64,000 nucleotides of DNA from Amoebidium appalachense. Taxonomy: Eukaryota > Ichthyosporea. Each line of letters opens with the position of its first letter. The stretch's first letter is position 1. The position numbers were made by a program, and so were the translations under genes. The notes below the pieces were generated by a model. That model saw only the letters and a program-made list of their open reading frames with translations. It did no database searches and had not been told where the DNA came from. The DNA is taken from contig CAVNZM010000010.1 in assembly GCA_963693365.1 (NCBI GenBank), forward strand, positions 3,968,001-4,032,000, written 5' to 3'. This document shows positions 46,387 to 58,661 of the stretch, one piece after another.

Positions 46387-47630
46387 TTAAGCGCCGGGGT
46401 TAGCACCCTTGTGCACAGTGCCAAGAGCCTCCGCCCTCGGTTTGGGAACCGCGGTGGCGTGAGCGAGGTTCATAGCAGAGGCGTCAATCAGTGGCTTCTC
46501 GCCGGTTCCCTTCTGAATCACACCCAGACCCTCAGACTTTCTGCGGGGGGCAGCCATGGCGGTCTGAAGGCTTACAGCGTCGGTCACCTGGGTAGCCTTG
46601 GGCTTAGGCACCTAAAATAGACAAAAAAAGTTCGTGTGAGTAATGGTTTGAAGGCCCACACAGAAAGTATGCACCGTACATGGCTTCTCATGACTTCTTG
46701 ATGGGGAATTATTCCCCATACAGTAAAGGTTGTTGATTAGTAATGGCAAGGGTGCAAGGCAAGGAGAAGGGATGGACTGTTCTGGGAGTTGAAGGGGGGC
46801 CGGGGGGGGGGGGGGGGGGGGGGGGGGTGGGGGGGGGGGGGGGGGAGGGGGAGGGGGGGGGGGGGGGGGGAAGGGGGGGAAGAGAAATTTTCCGGTTCTG
46901 CAAGAGTTCATACTGTGCAGTGTCGAAGAGTTAGAGCGTATATGCTCAAGCAGATTCATGCGAGGCTATGGGTTGTGATGGATACGTTCATTCATCTGGA
47001 GAAAAGGGGCCCCAAAAATCCCTCGGGGGGAGATGAAGGGGGGGGGGGGGGGGGGGGGGGGATACTACGTTCGAGAGATTACGAAGGGGATATGGGCTCT
47101 TGGCGGACGGACATACAGGCGGTGTGTGTGTGCGTGTGTATGTGTGTGTGTGTCCGTGTGCATGCGTGTGTGTGTGTTTGTGGGGGAGGGGGGGGGGGGG
47201 GGGGGGGGGGGGGCAGAGAGAAAATAACCGGTACAGAGACCTACAGTGACATCCACTTTTGACACAATCGCAGTAATATCAAACAACAATACCGAGTCCC
47301 CCCCACAGGTGCACAGCCAGGGACAATTAGGTGGGCAACAAGAGTGGCAGGTGATGGGTTATATGAGATTGTGCGCTTAACTCCTGCAGCAGGCGGCAAA
47401 ATGCTTCAGTCGCTGTAAGCAGCGTGTGTGTGTGCGTGTGGTGTGTGTGTGTGTGTGTGTCTGTGCGTGTGCATGTTGATTTCCCGAAAGGGTAACAGGT
47501 GAAAGGAAGGGGGAAGGCCGGAAGGCGCACGGGCCAGAGGGGAAGGAGGGGGGTGGGTGGGTGGGTGGGTGGGGGGGGGGGGGGGGGGGAGGGAAGAGGT
47601 GGGGAATCCGGGGGAAGATGGAATGAATGT

Positions 47631-47661
<31 letters not shown>

Positions 47662-48518
47662 GGGGTTGTATTCGGAAGCATACATGCTTATTGCAGTAGA
47701 CCTGCCCCTCAAAAGCTTGGAAGGTCTGCAGGGTAAGACTGATGTTGCAAGTGGGCTCGTTGCACCTGAAGCACATCTTGTGGAACACCCCACCAGCAGC
47801 ATCCACCTTCTCCGTCTGGTACACTGGGTGGTTAAAGGGGGCATGAGCCATGTTTGCTATCATCAATTAGGGAAGATTATGATTGCCACATACAAAAAAA
47901 AGAGATCTGGAAATTAGCAAGATCTCGTTTTTTGGTGATCTGGTGATCTCATCCTTGGGCAAAATCGGTGCAACTAGTATTCATGTGTTACTTCCAGTTT
48001 CCGAAAGTCACGTTACGGAAGATGGACAAAAAACGAGATCTGGAAATTAGCAAGATCTCGTTTTTTGGTGACCTGGTGATCTCATCCATGGGCACAATCG
48101 GTGCAATCAGTATTCATGTGTTACTTCCAGTTTCCGAAAGTCACGTCACGGAAGATGGAAACATCATATGCAGTCTGACCCTTCTTGAAGCAATGACCAC
48201 ACAAAAGGAAGAACTCTGCCAAACGCATAGGGGGTGTGAGAGGAAAGGGCTAGGTTGCAGGGGAGCAGGGAAGAAGGCAGCATTGCTGAGTTGGTTGGGT
48301 TTGAGAAACGTGGATGGTTTGGTGAGGTGGTGCCACTGATAGTGAGACGTGGAGGAATTGAAGGGAGGTGAAAGGAGTGTAAAAGGTGTAAGGGTTATGG
48401 GGTTGGGGTTGGGGTGAGGGTAATGAGGATCATCGGGGCCATGAATATGATGTTTTGCATTGTCCTGAAGCATGCACTTACCGGTCTTGGTGCACTTGAC
48501 ACACTTTCCGCACGACAT
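46387..48518 (-). CDS. single-LIM-domain protein (LASP/CRP-like)
   Basis: Three exons, 48518-48482, 47823-47684 and 46611-46387, join in phase into 133 residues. The LIM domain occupies residues 6-59, with zinc ligands C6, C9, H27, C30 and then C33, C38, C56, H59. The first finger (CVKC...HKMC) is canonical. In the second, C33 and C38 are separated by four residues, not the usual two. VYQTEKVDAAGGVFHKMCF and FEGQVYCNKHVPKP resemble LASP1 and plant WLIM proteins (VYPTEKV...YCNAHYPK). The Ala/Gly/Lys-rich tail (APRRKSEGLGVIQKGTG, TVHKGANPGA) has no further domain. LIM proteins of this kind usually bind actin or act as adaptors. The partner is unknown here. Confidence 0.9.
47903..48168. repeat. 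133-bp tandem duplication with a 14-bp perfect hairpin
   Basis: Two copies (from 47903 and 48036) differ at a few positions, in intron 1 of the LIM gene. At 48028-48066 AAAAAACGAGATCT and AGATCTCGTTTTTT are exact reverse complements with an 11-base loop. Both copies also contain CCGAAAGTCACGT.ACGG. Confidence 0.9.
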
Positions 48519-49480
48519 CTTCTTGTTTTTTCTTTACACAGCTGAGATAATGTTTATGTTTCTGTACGAGTTAAAAAAATGCAACTGGAGCGAACACAAC
48601 GAGAAACCGCAAATGTGACTGCCTTTATCAAAGCAAAACGTCGTTTTATTGACGCTTCTGGAAGTGGAGCTCTGACGCGTTTCATATCTTTTACTTCGCT
48701 TCGGAAATCTAGAGTAGAGTGCGCGGCTATCCAATCGCTAGTGAATTTAACAAAAAATGCCCATTTTTGGTTGTTCGTGCGAATTCTGCACTATCAATCA
48801 GTCAGCCCTTTCAAGCCTTCGTTAGAAAACACACAAAATATCAGAGGAAAAGCAGGAGAATAGAACAAAGCGCAATAACAGCTTCTATGATTGTTTCGCG
48901 TGAATAAAATTTGCGCGAAAAGAGATTCACCAAGCCTGTGAAGCCAAATGATAAGTTATCGGTAAAGATAGCTACTGAGCTCAGGCCGCGAGTCAGGCTG
49001 CCGACCGTGCAATTGCCTAGAATGTCCAATCAGAAACGGATCTCATTACCCAAATATAGATTAGTGCTAATGATTGGTTAGGGCCAGAGGAGGGCAGGCC
49101 AGCTATCAAATTGTAGGCTTCATGACCGCGGCTGGAACAGTGCCCCATGCACCAATAAATGGACGGTGGCGATGGTCAGGTTTGATACATGGGAACGTGG
49201 CGTCATGCACCCGAAGGTCGGTAAAAGCATGAGGGGCCCAATATTCCTTTTTACTGACGTAGTACGCGTGCGTGTATTTATGTATGTACATGTGATTTAC
49301 ACCTGCAGACAATAGACGGCACCCGGAGATGATTTATAAATATGGTTATGCTCAGGCCTAGGGGCACATGGGAACTGGGCCCTGCTACAGCCTGCCTCAG
49401 ACTGATTATGAGCTATGTAGTCGTGGTAGTCGTGGTTCGAATTCAAAGCTGAGTGTCACAGGAGTGCTTGATTTTTAACG
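48519..49480. other. 5' flank of the LIM gene, no gene seen
   Basis: Ordinary-composition DNA lacks long repeats. It presumably holds the LIM gene promoter. CCAAT motifs occur (for example near 48730, 49026 and 49150), but there is no clear TATA box. Confidence 0.5.
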
Positions 49481-49489
49481 CAAGAAGGG

Positions 49490-49503
49490 GGGGGAATGGA
49501 GGA

Positions 49504-49534
<31 letters not shown>

Positions 49535-49646
49535 ATACCTAGTGATATATAATAGAATTCGAAGCTGCAGTCCTTTACACGCCGGCCGGGGTTCCGGGGG
49601 GAGAGGAGCTGGGGAGAGGCCCTGATCCGGAGAGAGAGAGAGGGGT

Positions 49647-49691
<45 letters not shown>

Positions 49692-50112
49692 GTGCATGTG
49701 ATGTACCCATCCAGCTAGAAAGGGGAGGGGGGCTCGAGGGGAGGAGGGGGGAGGACCCACCACCCACCTGGAGGACCTGGTACCGGGTGGGTCCCCCCCC
49801 CTTCCCCTCGGATTCGCAGAGGCTGTCTAAGTCATGAATGAATGACCATATGCATATGCTTATAATCATCAGAGTGCTATCTATGGCTCAGTAGAGGTTT
49901 ATTAGCTATAAAGTGTTAGACTAGATACAACATTAAAGTTCCTCAAACATAAAACACGCAATTTGATGCATTGCAAGGAGTCATTCATACAGTAATCATT
50001 TTAAAAACCGTCATGAGCTACATATAATGTGACTTACAACAGTGTCACTACGGGTATGATATCGAACGCCCCTTTCCTAGCACGTAATAGTATAAAATGT
50101 ATACCTACATAG

Positions 50113-50151
<39 letters not shown>

Positions 50152-50216
50152 ACCCCCCGGGAAATATTCCCCTGATTTGATTCAATCCCCCTCCCTCCCT
50201 CCCCTCCCCCCCCCCC

Positions 50217-50265
<49 letters not shown>

Positions 50266-50472
50266 CCCCCCGCCCTCTTCCGCTTCCCACTGTCTCGAGT
50301 CTGACACAGCACGAGCACCGTCACAGTGTCACACGTATTTCACACGTACCTACTTTAACACACACATATTGGAAGGGAATCTTGATTTTCAAAACGAAAT
50401 GGGGGCAGTTATACAATGTATTGTAACCTTATGTTTTGATTTTTTCTTTTTTCTTTTCTCCCTTTTTTTTTT

Positions 50473-50527
<55 letters not shown>

Positions 50528-50670
50528 TCACCTTTGGACAAGTACTAGTGGGTCCCCCCCCTCCCCCCCCCCCCCTACCTGGAAGGGGGAAGTGGGGAGG
50601 GTGGGGAAGGGGGAGGGGGAGGGGGGTTGGTACCCTGCTCGCAGGGGGAAGGGGGGAGGGCCTGATCATA
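49490..50670. repeat. GC-rich blocks with poly-G/poly-C and GGACCCACC...GGTGGGTCC inverted repeats
   Basis: Long G runs (49507-49534, 49648-49689), C runs (50113-50149, 50205-50263) and a G run (50483-50524) surround words such as GGACCCACC (49755) and GGTGGGTCC (49787), which form an inverted repeat. They resemble the blocks at 14366-14560 and 15150-15432. Confidence 0.6.
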
Positions 50671-50810
50671 AAATAGTAGTATGATTTAGCAACGACTTTT
50701 TTGCATACAAGTTGTACACAGGTTTTCCCAAAACGTAATAAACATCGTGTTCACTATTAGGACTTGTTGACTGATGATCACCCACCCCTTCCCCAATACC
50801 CCCCCCCCCC

Positions 50811-50849
<39 letters not shown>

Positions 50850-50868
50850 AGCTTCTCCAACACACACA

Positions 50869-50919
<51 letters not shown>

Positions 50920-50941
50920 GCGCGCACGTGACACACGCACA

Positions 50942-50972
<31 letters not shown>

Positions 50973-51354
50973 GCGCGCACACGCACACGCACACACATAA
51001 GCACACACACACTGTAGCATTGAATCGGGCACATTGCTACGACGATGCCGTCCCACGGTACGATGCCAAAACGCACACACATTCCAGGACCTAATACCAT
51101 CCGTCACTGGCCCGCATACACAAAGAGAGACAACGTTGGCACTTAGCCATTATGCAAACACACACCTTCCCAAACATAACGCACATGCGCGCACATGCAC
51201 GGAATTCGAAGGCACACTGACGTTGCCCCAAATCAGTAACTTAAAATGTAAAGCGCTGATCGAAAAGAATATACGTTGCTGGATGGGGTTATAGAAGAGA
51301 GATATTTCACCATGGCCATTGCACGAGGAGGAGGGGGAGGGGGGGGGAGGGTGT

Positions 51355-51385
<31 letters not shown>

Positions 51386-52860
51386 GGGGGGGAGGGGGAG
51401 CCTGCTAAAAACAAAAGAGAAGGGGAGGGGTTGGGGTGGTCGGGTGGTGTGGAGTTTGGGGTGGGGTGGGGGGGGGGGGGGGGGGGGGGGGGGGGGAGGA
51501 GGTAGATCTCTCATGATTTCAAGCAAGGGGAAGAGGGGCGGGGGGATGGGGTAGGGGTATTTAGAGCAGGTACATGTGCCCCCTCCCCCCCCCCCCCCTC
51601 CACACCCGTTTTACAGGAAACTTTTGCACCGGGAAATTTTTGCACTGGAGGTTGATGTACTGTAATTGTGTCTATGCGGTTTTCACTGAATGTTTTCGTG
51701 CTCATTGGTATTTAAGTATGGAAAACCAAATAACACGTTTCTAATAGCTGTTTTTGCCAAGTTTCTAGCATGTTTTGGGCAGCCAAGGAAAGTCAGCTTC
51801 GTGTCCCCCTAAACCGTTCGTTACGGTATAACTGGGTGGGGGGGGGGGGGGGGGGGGGGGGGGAGTGGGGAGGCATGATGCAAGTGGCTTAGTAACGATA
51901 TTCTGAGCAGAAAGCTGAAATTTCACAAAGAAATGCATAACCACCTAAACAGGGCAAATTTTTTTTTAGAATACTAGAACAGAGACACAACTCCATTTCG
52001 AAGAAGGTTAGGTTTTTCAATACAGACTAGAGAGACGCTCTTGTGTGAATACTTCCCAGTGCAAAAAATTCCTGTCACAACCCCCCTCCTTCCCCCGAGT
52101 CTCTCAATGGGTGAAAAGGTGGACGTAGCACGAGGGTGGACGTCGATTTTGCTACTCAGGTTGTCCCTCCCCTCCTCCTCCTCCCCCCCCCCCCCTCCTC
52201 CTCCCCCCGCTCCTAAATAGGCACACACACGTGAACATCTACATGCACACTACAAACACAACCACACACATGCACATACACACACACGTGCAAGCGCCCA
52301 TGCTCAAGCAAGCTGAAGCGCACACACACACTCGCATACATGTACATTAGCATACTTACTGGTACACGCACATACACACATATGCACATCCATGCACGCA
52401 CTCACCCACGTGGACATGTACATAGGCGAGTGTGTGCGATACTGTGGGTGTGCCGGGCCCCCTACGTATCCGCCCAGACCGTCCCACCACCTGGCCGTCG
52501 CTCCGCCAATAGGAAACGGGCTGTAACCGGACAGCATGATAGAAGTACGGGCCACTTATTCGCCAGTTATGGTGATAATCCACTGACGGTCCAGCCAATA
52601 CATAAACTCGCCTGAAGTTCAATCAGTAGATCAAATAGCTGGAAAATAACAAAGAAATGCTACTTGGAGCGCACATAAGTAGGAGCGAAGTAATTTGAAG
52701 CATAATGACCGAACCAAGATATCTATTTAAGAACAGAGGTAGACACTTAGCGAGACAATACACGTAAGACAAACTCCGGGCTGTGTAATAACAAAACTTT
52801 ACGGAAGATAAAACCGACATTCTAAGTAACTAACCAAGTATCTTGGGAGGGCCCGACCAC
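50671..52860. other. intergenic DNA with microsatellites
   Basis: It holds poly-C and CA/CG-rich repeats at 50800-51012, poly-G at 51370-51500 and 51838-51863, and CA-rich DNA at 52220-52400. No gene was found. Confidence 0.6.
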
Positions 52861-52861
52861 A

Positions 52862-53197
52862 TTGGTAGAGTCAACCTGCTCCGAGCAGAATGATTGTGCT
52901 CTTTAAAAGCAGAATTATTCCCAGAATTCTGTCAGAAGCAAAAGTATTCTGTGAAAAGTCCAATAATTTTTTAAAAAACAGATGTTTTCAGTGAAAGCAG
53001 ACATTACAGGCATTATTATTCTGCTTTTAGCAGAATCACTCACCTTTTAGCAGAATTATCCTGATTCTAGCAGAATCACTCGGCAAGGGCAGATTTGTTC
53101 TGCTCACGGCAGCGGAATAAACTTGCTCCATACATCATTTTGCTTTTTGCAGAACAATTCTGCTCGGAGCATGTTGGCTCTGCCGATATGGTTGCTC
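52862..53197. mobile_element. TIR element with internal AGCAGAAT/ATTCTGCT palindromes
   Basis: Left end GTAGAGTCAACCTGCTCCGA-GCAGAAT and right end ATTCTGCTCGGAGCATGTTG-GCTCTGCC are inverted repeats of about 30 bases. The body contains about ten GCAGAAT or ATTCTGC words in both orientations. A partial copy of the left end lies at 53812-53913. No coding capacity, as for a MITE. Confidence 0.75.
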
Positions 53198-53708
53198 TCT
53201 CTCTGGCATGTACATTGTCAATCGGAAACGTGTATGCAGGCTCATGTACACGAAGAGAGAGAGGGAGGGGGAGAGAGAGAAGAGAGAGAGAGATTCTCGG
53301 AGAAATCCAGTATTTATGCATGTGTACATGTGTGAGTGTGTGCGTGTATGTGTGTGCACCCATGCGCGCACGCGTGCACGTCAGGACCTGTACAAGGCCT
53401 GAGGAGAGAGGGAAAGAAATGACAACAGCATATTGAAATGATGAACACCAATATATTGATGAATTTAGGCATAAATATGGATATTACAAGACTTAGTGAG
53501 AGCGGGAGCTCTAAAGAGAGAGAGAGCTCTACTGAGAGAGAGAGCGAGAGAGAGAACAGGGGGGCGGGCCGGGGGGGGGGGGGGGGGGGAGGGGGGAGGG
53601 GGGGAGGGGGGGAGGGGGGGAGAGGTCCGGAGAGGGAGAAACTCAGAGAGCCAGAGAGGGGGGGGGGGGGGAGGGGGAGGGGGGGGGGGGGGGTATTTAG
53701 AGAGAGAT

Positions 53709-53781
<73 letters not shown>

Positions 53782-53811
53782 CAGAGAGAGAGAGAGAGAA
53801 GGACTCAACCC

Positions 53812-53913
53812 CATCGGCTGAGTCAACTTGCTCCGAACAGAATTATTCTGCAAAAAGCAGAAGCATTCTGCTAAAAGCAGAATCATTCAGCAAAAGCAGA
53901 ATAATTCTGCTAC
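53812..53913. mobile_element. partial copy of the AGCAGAAT TIR element
   Basis: It starts ATCGGCTGAGTCAACTTGCT, close to the reverse complement of the right end at 53160-53197. It continues with five GCAGAAT/ATTCTGC words and stops at a poly-C run. Confidence 0.7.
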
Positions 53914-54293
53914 CCCCCCCCCCCCCACCCCTCCCCTACCCCCCCCACTTCTCCCCCGCGTGCGATGGTCCACTATCTCTCTGGAGTCTGAACCACCCAG
54001 CAACATATCTGTTTTTTGACTGGTGCGTGCCAAATAACTTACTACTGATTTGGGGCGGTGACGTGCACGATGCCGTTAGGGTGTCCGTGTGTGCGTGTGT
54101 TAGGTTATGTTTCGGAAGGTGTGTCACGTGCGTGTATCATGGCTCAGTACCAACTTTGTGTCTTTTGTGTGTGTGTGTGGGGAAAGTCATCCCAGCCAGC
54201 ATGATACCGAGACCTCGAGCTTCGGCATGTGTGTATGTGTGTAAACATTGAGGGCCGCACGGAGGATAGCAGCAATGCGTCTGTGAGTGCCCA

Positions 54294-54342
<49 letters not shown>

Positions 54343-54720
54343 AGTGTGTGTGTGTTGTGCGCGGGCGCTCGTGCGCATGTTCGTGCCACGGTGCCGTACA
54401 GTGTTCGCGTTGTGTGCATGGGGTGAATTGTGCCTACGAGTTGTAGCTAATCATTTAGTATGATCCCTGCCCGTCAGTGTTCCGGCTGTGCCCACGCACG
54501 CACGTATAAGTGTTTTCCGTGACTCAGTTGCTTGTGCCCGGCGGTATATGTGCGCATATGTGCTTATGTGCGTGTATGTGTGTTGTTTGCCTTGGGCGCA
54601 TGGGCTGTGCATGCATTAAGGAAAAGGGAGGAGGGGTGGCGGGAGGGAAGGAAGTAGGAGTCTCGAGAGCCTCAAGAGTGTGGGGGGAGGGACGGAGGCG
54701 GCGGCGGCGGTGGCGGCGGT

Positions 54721-54765
<45 letters not shown>

Positions 54766-55526
54766 GTGTGTTTGTGTTCACCTGTGTGAGTGCCTGTGTG
54801 CCACTGTGTACCTCTTCCACAGGGCGGGTGGGTCCCTCATCTTTCCCCCCCCCCCCCCCCCCCGGCCAAAAGGTAGTCGCAGGGATGGGTAAGAGACAAC
54901 CACTTCTACATAGCGGATCGAGAGTAGGGGAGTTTCGCAGGAAGTAGTTTGACATCTCGGATCCTCCGGTACCATCCGGCTGCTTTATATACCTGCGCGG
55001 ATGCCAGTTTGCGAATACATCGTCCAATAGGATTACAGATCGTCTCTCAGGATAGATCGGGATTATGTACTAGCCAATAGGAAGACAGTTATGGTTAGCG
55101 TATGCGGCCCCAGGCGGTCCCCAAGTACGCGGGGGTGGGATAGGCGGGAACAGGCTAAGTACGTGACTGGGAAGAGAAGGAATAAACAGATAGACTATTC
55201 TCATCATAACAAAAAATGAAACCCAACCTGGAGGCGTTTGGAGCCCGCCCATGGAATGCGTCGTATAAGGTTAAAGCGATCCTATTGGTTAGTGTGTTTC
55301 AATCACAAGCACTCAAGTTTGTACAGTTGATGTCATAACTAGGTGGACATCAATATTGACAATAATGTGACACAGGTATTTAACATCTGGTATTACATGA
55401 TTGTGCTAAGGTTTGTTAAGGATGAGGCTGCTGCTATATTATGCGTTTTCTCACTGCTTCACCCGTCAAAAAGTCATGTGCGTGGTCCATGGTCACTGCG
55501 CAGTGTTCACTGCTCACTCATGATCA
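53914..55526. other. 5' flank of the acylase-family gene, no other gene seen
   Basis: It contains a TG run at 54297-54337, a GGC-rich then TG run at 54693-54760 and poly-C at 54845-54863. CCAAT or ATTGG motifs lie near 55025, 55074 and 55280. Confidence 0.55.
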
Positions 55527-55571
55527 TCCAATCGGGTTCGAGCTAGCCCTTGCTCACATGGGTATATAAAG
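55527..55571 (+). promoter_or_regulatory. CCAAT box and TATA box of the acylase-family gene
   Basis: CATCCAATCGG (CCAAT at 55529-55533) lies about 32 bases before GGTATATAAAGAGC (TATA core at 55563-55570), and the ATG follows at 55748. The spacing is typical for a polymerase II promoter. Confidence 0.75.
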
Positions 55572-55747
55572 AGCTCGCCCCCTTCCGTACACAACAAACC
55601 GTGTGCTGGTGTCGGGGCCTCATGCCTCTTTTTGCAGTGTTTGGCGTAGTTTATACTGTGAAGAGAAACGTTGAGTATACCTTAAGCTTACGAAACATAG
55701 GCAGATTGAGTAAGAATAGCACGGGAAAACAACCACAAACCAAAAAA

Positions 55748-57002
55748 ATGAACTCTCTGCTTTTTCTTGCGGGTGCAACGGCCTTGCTGTTGACACCGTC
55801 TGTCCAGGCATGCAGCGACTTTCAAATGCGCTACCCCATCACCAACGACCCATGCACCTCGTACACGGTGTCTGCACGAACTATCGACTGGGGCAACCCG
55901 GACATGTGGGCCAACCTGCACGCCGTCCCAGAGGGCACAGAGATGGAACTCATGGACGGCATCGACTGCAAAGGCTGCGCTATCACAAACATTACTGCAA
56001 AATACGGTCACGTTTACGTCGACATCTTTAACGATACACGCGCTGCTATTGACGGGTTGAATGTCGCCGGTCTGTCTGGGGCCCTTTTGGAGCTTCTTGG
56101 TGAATATGGCACCGTGTACCCAATACGTTAAAGAGGACACCCGCCCTGCCCTCACCGCCTACAGTCTTGTCACCTATATGCTCGCCATGTGTGACACTGT
56201 CGACTGTGTAAAGAAAGAACTGGAGTCGCATCAAATCATTGAAGGGTACACTCCTGTTTTGGATTTAATCGGCGGGACATACGGCTCGCACATCCAGTTC
56301 CACGACCGCGCTGGAAAGTCGCTGGTGCTCGAGTACATCGGTGCAAATTTCTCCTCTTTGGCCCCTCTGTGCTTCAAGTCGACCGATTCCATGCACAAGT
56401 ACGCTGAACAGGCGGGCGCACGTGTGTGCTTTTACGACAACAACGCGGTGAAGGTGATGACCAACGAACCAAACTTTGAGCAGATGCTCGCCAACCTGAC
56501 CGGTCGTCTCGGAGGCGTCGAATACGAAGATATCTCCACCGTCAGGAACACCACCATCGCCGAAGTTCTGCGCACGTCGGGGGGTTTCACGCCAAGCCAC
56601 CGTTTTGCACACCTTGCCATGCTCCAGGAGTTGGGTGTGCGCAACAATGGGGAGTGGGTGTTTGGCACCCAAAACGATGTGCTCTCGTTTGCGCCAACGG
56701 CCCCGGGAGAGGACCATATCAGCGCTGCGACGGCCATGATTGGGCGTGTGACGGTGGCCAAGGGTCTTGCGGTTCTCGAGCATGACGGGATGCAGGATTG
56801 GACCACGTCGAACACTTTTGCGAGGGATCATGTTAATGGGCTGTATTATTTCAACACACCTGCTGTTAGAAACTTGCGCGTGGCAAATCTGAACAAGCTT
56901 GTACTAGGGGAGGATGGGAAAGGTTTGAAGAGAAGAAAGCTGCCCCTTGCAAAGCCGCTTGGGCCCAAGTATGATGATGTGAGCATAGCCTTGTGGGACT
57001 AG
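55748..57002 (+). CDS. choloylglycine hydrolase / penicillin V acylase family Ntn-hydrolase, secreted, one frameshift
   Basis: The ATG at 55748 starts a signal peptide (MNSLLFLAGATALLLTPSVQA) followed directly by Cys. That Cys is the N-terminal nucleophile expected for this linear amide C-N hydrolase family. Further family motifs are SARTIDWG (ARTMDF in penicillin V acylase), AIDGLNVAGLSGALL (YDGVNEKGLMGAML), VMTNEPNFEQMLANL (VMTNSPGYEWHQTNL) and GGFTPSHRF (GDFTPSARF). The reading frame changes once, between about 56075 and 56131. The first frame would stop at 56129-56131, and homology resumes in the +1 frame at YVKEDTRPALTAY. A one-base indel in the sequence or genome is the simplest explanation. 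A 34-nt intron (56100-56133) would also restore the frame but removes family-like sequence. Total length is about 418 residues, a little longer than bacterial members. Substrate unknown. Confidence 0.9.
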
Positions 57003-57312
57003 AGTCATTGAGTCATTTTGTTCACTGCTCTGCGAGAATTTTCAGTCTAATTTGTGCTGATGGTGGGAGATATTTGACTCCCATAAAATCCTTAGCCTGA
57101 CTAATGATAGGTTTCGTTTGAGTCCCTTGATTGCAACAGTCTGTCTAGTTGCCCACAGCTGCTACGTTTTGTGTGTGTTTTTGATTTATTTTATTTTATT
57201 TATTTTTTTAATTAGGGCTGCTGCTAATGGCACATGTCATTTCATTAAGTTGTGACACTGTGCAAGCTCGAAGGCACCGATGTTTATACATTCCAATAGT
57301 AACCGGGCTTCA

Positions 57313-57377
<65 letters not shown>

Positions 57378-57389
57378 GGGGGGGGGGGG

Positions 57390-57424
<35 letters not shown>

Positions 57425-57558
57425 CTGGGGAAAAAATCAATATGCATGACATCTGAGATGTCGCATATATACAACGTGCAACTGCGTTGATGCCACACGG
57501 TGTAAGTTACGGATATTAATCCGGAAGACTTGAGTACAGGATTTTTATCAGTGAATGT

Positions 57559-57589
<31 letters not shown>

Positions 57590-57924
57590 GGGGGGGGGGG
57601 AGGGGGGGAGGGGGGCATGCATAGCATATTGAGACCCTCCTGGTAGTCACTGAGTCCCCCGAAGCTTCAGGCCCTGTCAGTGAGGTGGACCCTCTCTTCC
57701 CTACCTTCCCCCTTTCCCCATCGCCTCCCTGTCATATGTGAATGTGGGGGGGTACGGGTTGCTCTGCAGCCCCTCCCCCCCCACCCCTTCCGGGGGGAAA
57801 GGGATCCACCTCTCCGGTGGGGTGATAGCCCAGGTACCCGGTTCACACACACACACACACACACACACTCTCTCTCTCTCTCTCTCTCTCTCCTCTCTCT
57901 ATCTCCCTCTCTCCCTCCCTCTCT

Positions 57925-58001
<77 letters not shown>

Positions 58002-58318
58002 CCCCCCCCCCCCCCCCCCCTCACCCTCTCCTCTCTCCCTCTCTCTCCCCCCCCCCCCCCTTCTCCCCCCCCCCACTCTCCCCACTCCCCCCCCTCTTTA
58101 CCCCCCCCGGGCCCTCTCCCTGGTGCGCAGCTCGACGCTCCTGCGCACCCCCGGGGTTCTTCAGTTTTACTCCCTTTCTCGTCCCCACCAACTTCATGCC
58201 ATCGTTTCCTATCACTGCGCACTTCAAATCCATCAATGTCAGTCTTGCCTTTCGATTTCAGGTTTACGCACCGTGGCATGTGCGTCTCTCTCTGTGTGTG
58301 TACGGTGTGTGTGTTGCG

Positions 58319-58374
<56 letters not shown>

Positions 58375-58624
58375 TTGTACGTTGGCATGTGTGCACGCCA
58401 CGCACGCGTGTGTCGGGTACGGTGTGTGTGTGTGTGCGCGTGTGTGACGGTGTGTGTGTGTGTGTGTGTGCGTGCGTGTTGTGTGCATGGGCGCGCAGGG
58501 TGTGTGCCAGTGCCAAGTTGCAATGGTGTGTAGCAGTTCAATTGTCTGCGTGCACGAGTGCACCATAGTGCATAGTGTCAGTTGTATCTTTTACACTATA
58601 TAGCTCTGCCGGGGGCTGGGTGGG

Positions 58625-58661
<37 letters not shown>

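Noticed and set aside
48579-48863. 94-codon plus-strand frame divergent from the LIM gene
   Set aside because: No homology-like motifs or promoter signals. Its length is within chance expectation for this composition.
49430-49445. GGTTCGAATTC as a tRNA T-arm/box B
   Set aside because: No box A or cloverleaf could be fitted upstream, and no other tRNA candidate was convincing in the window.
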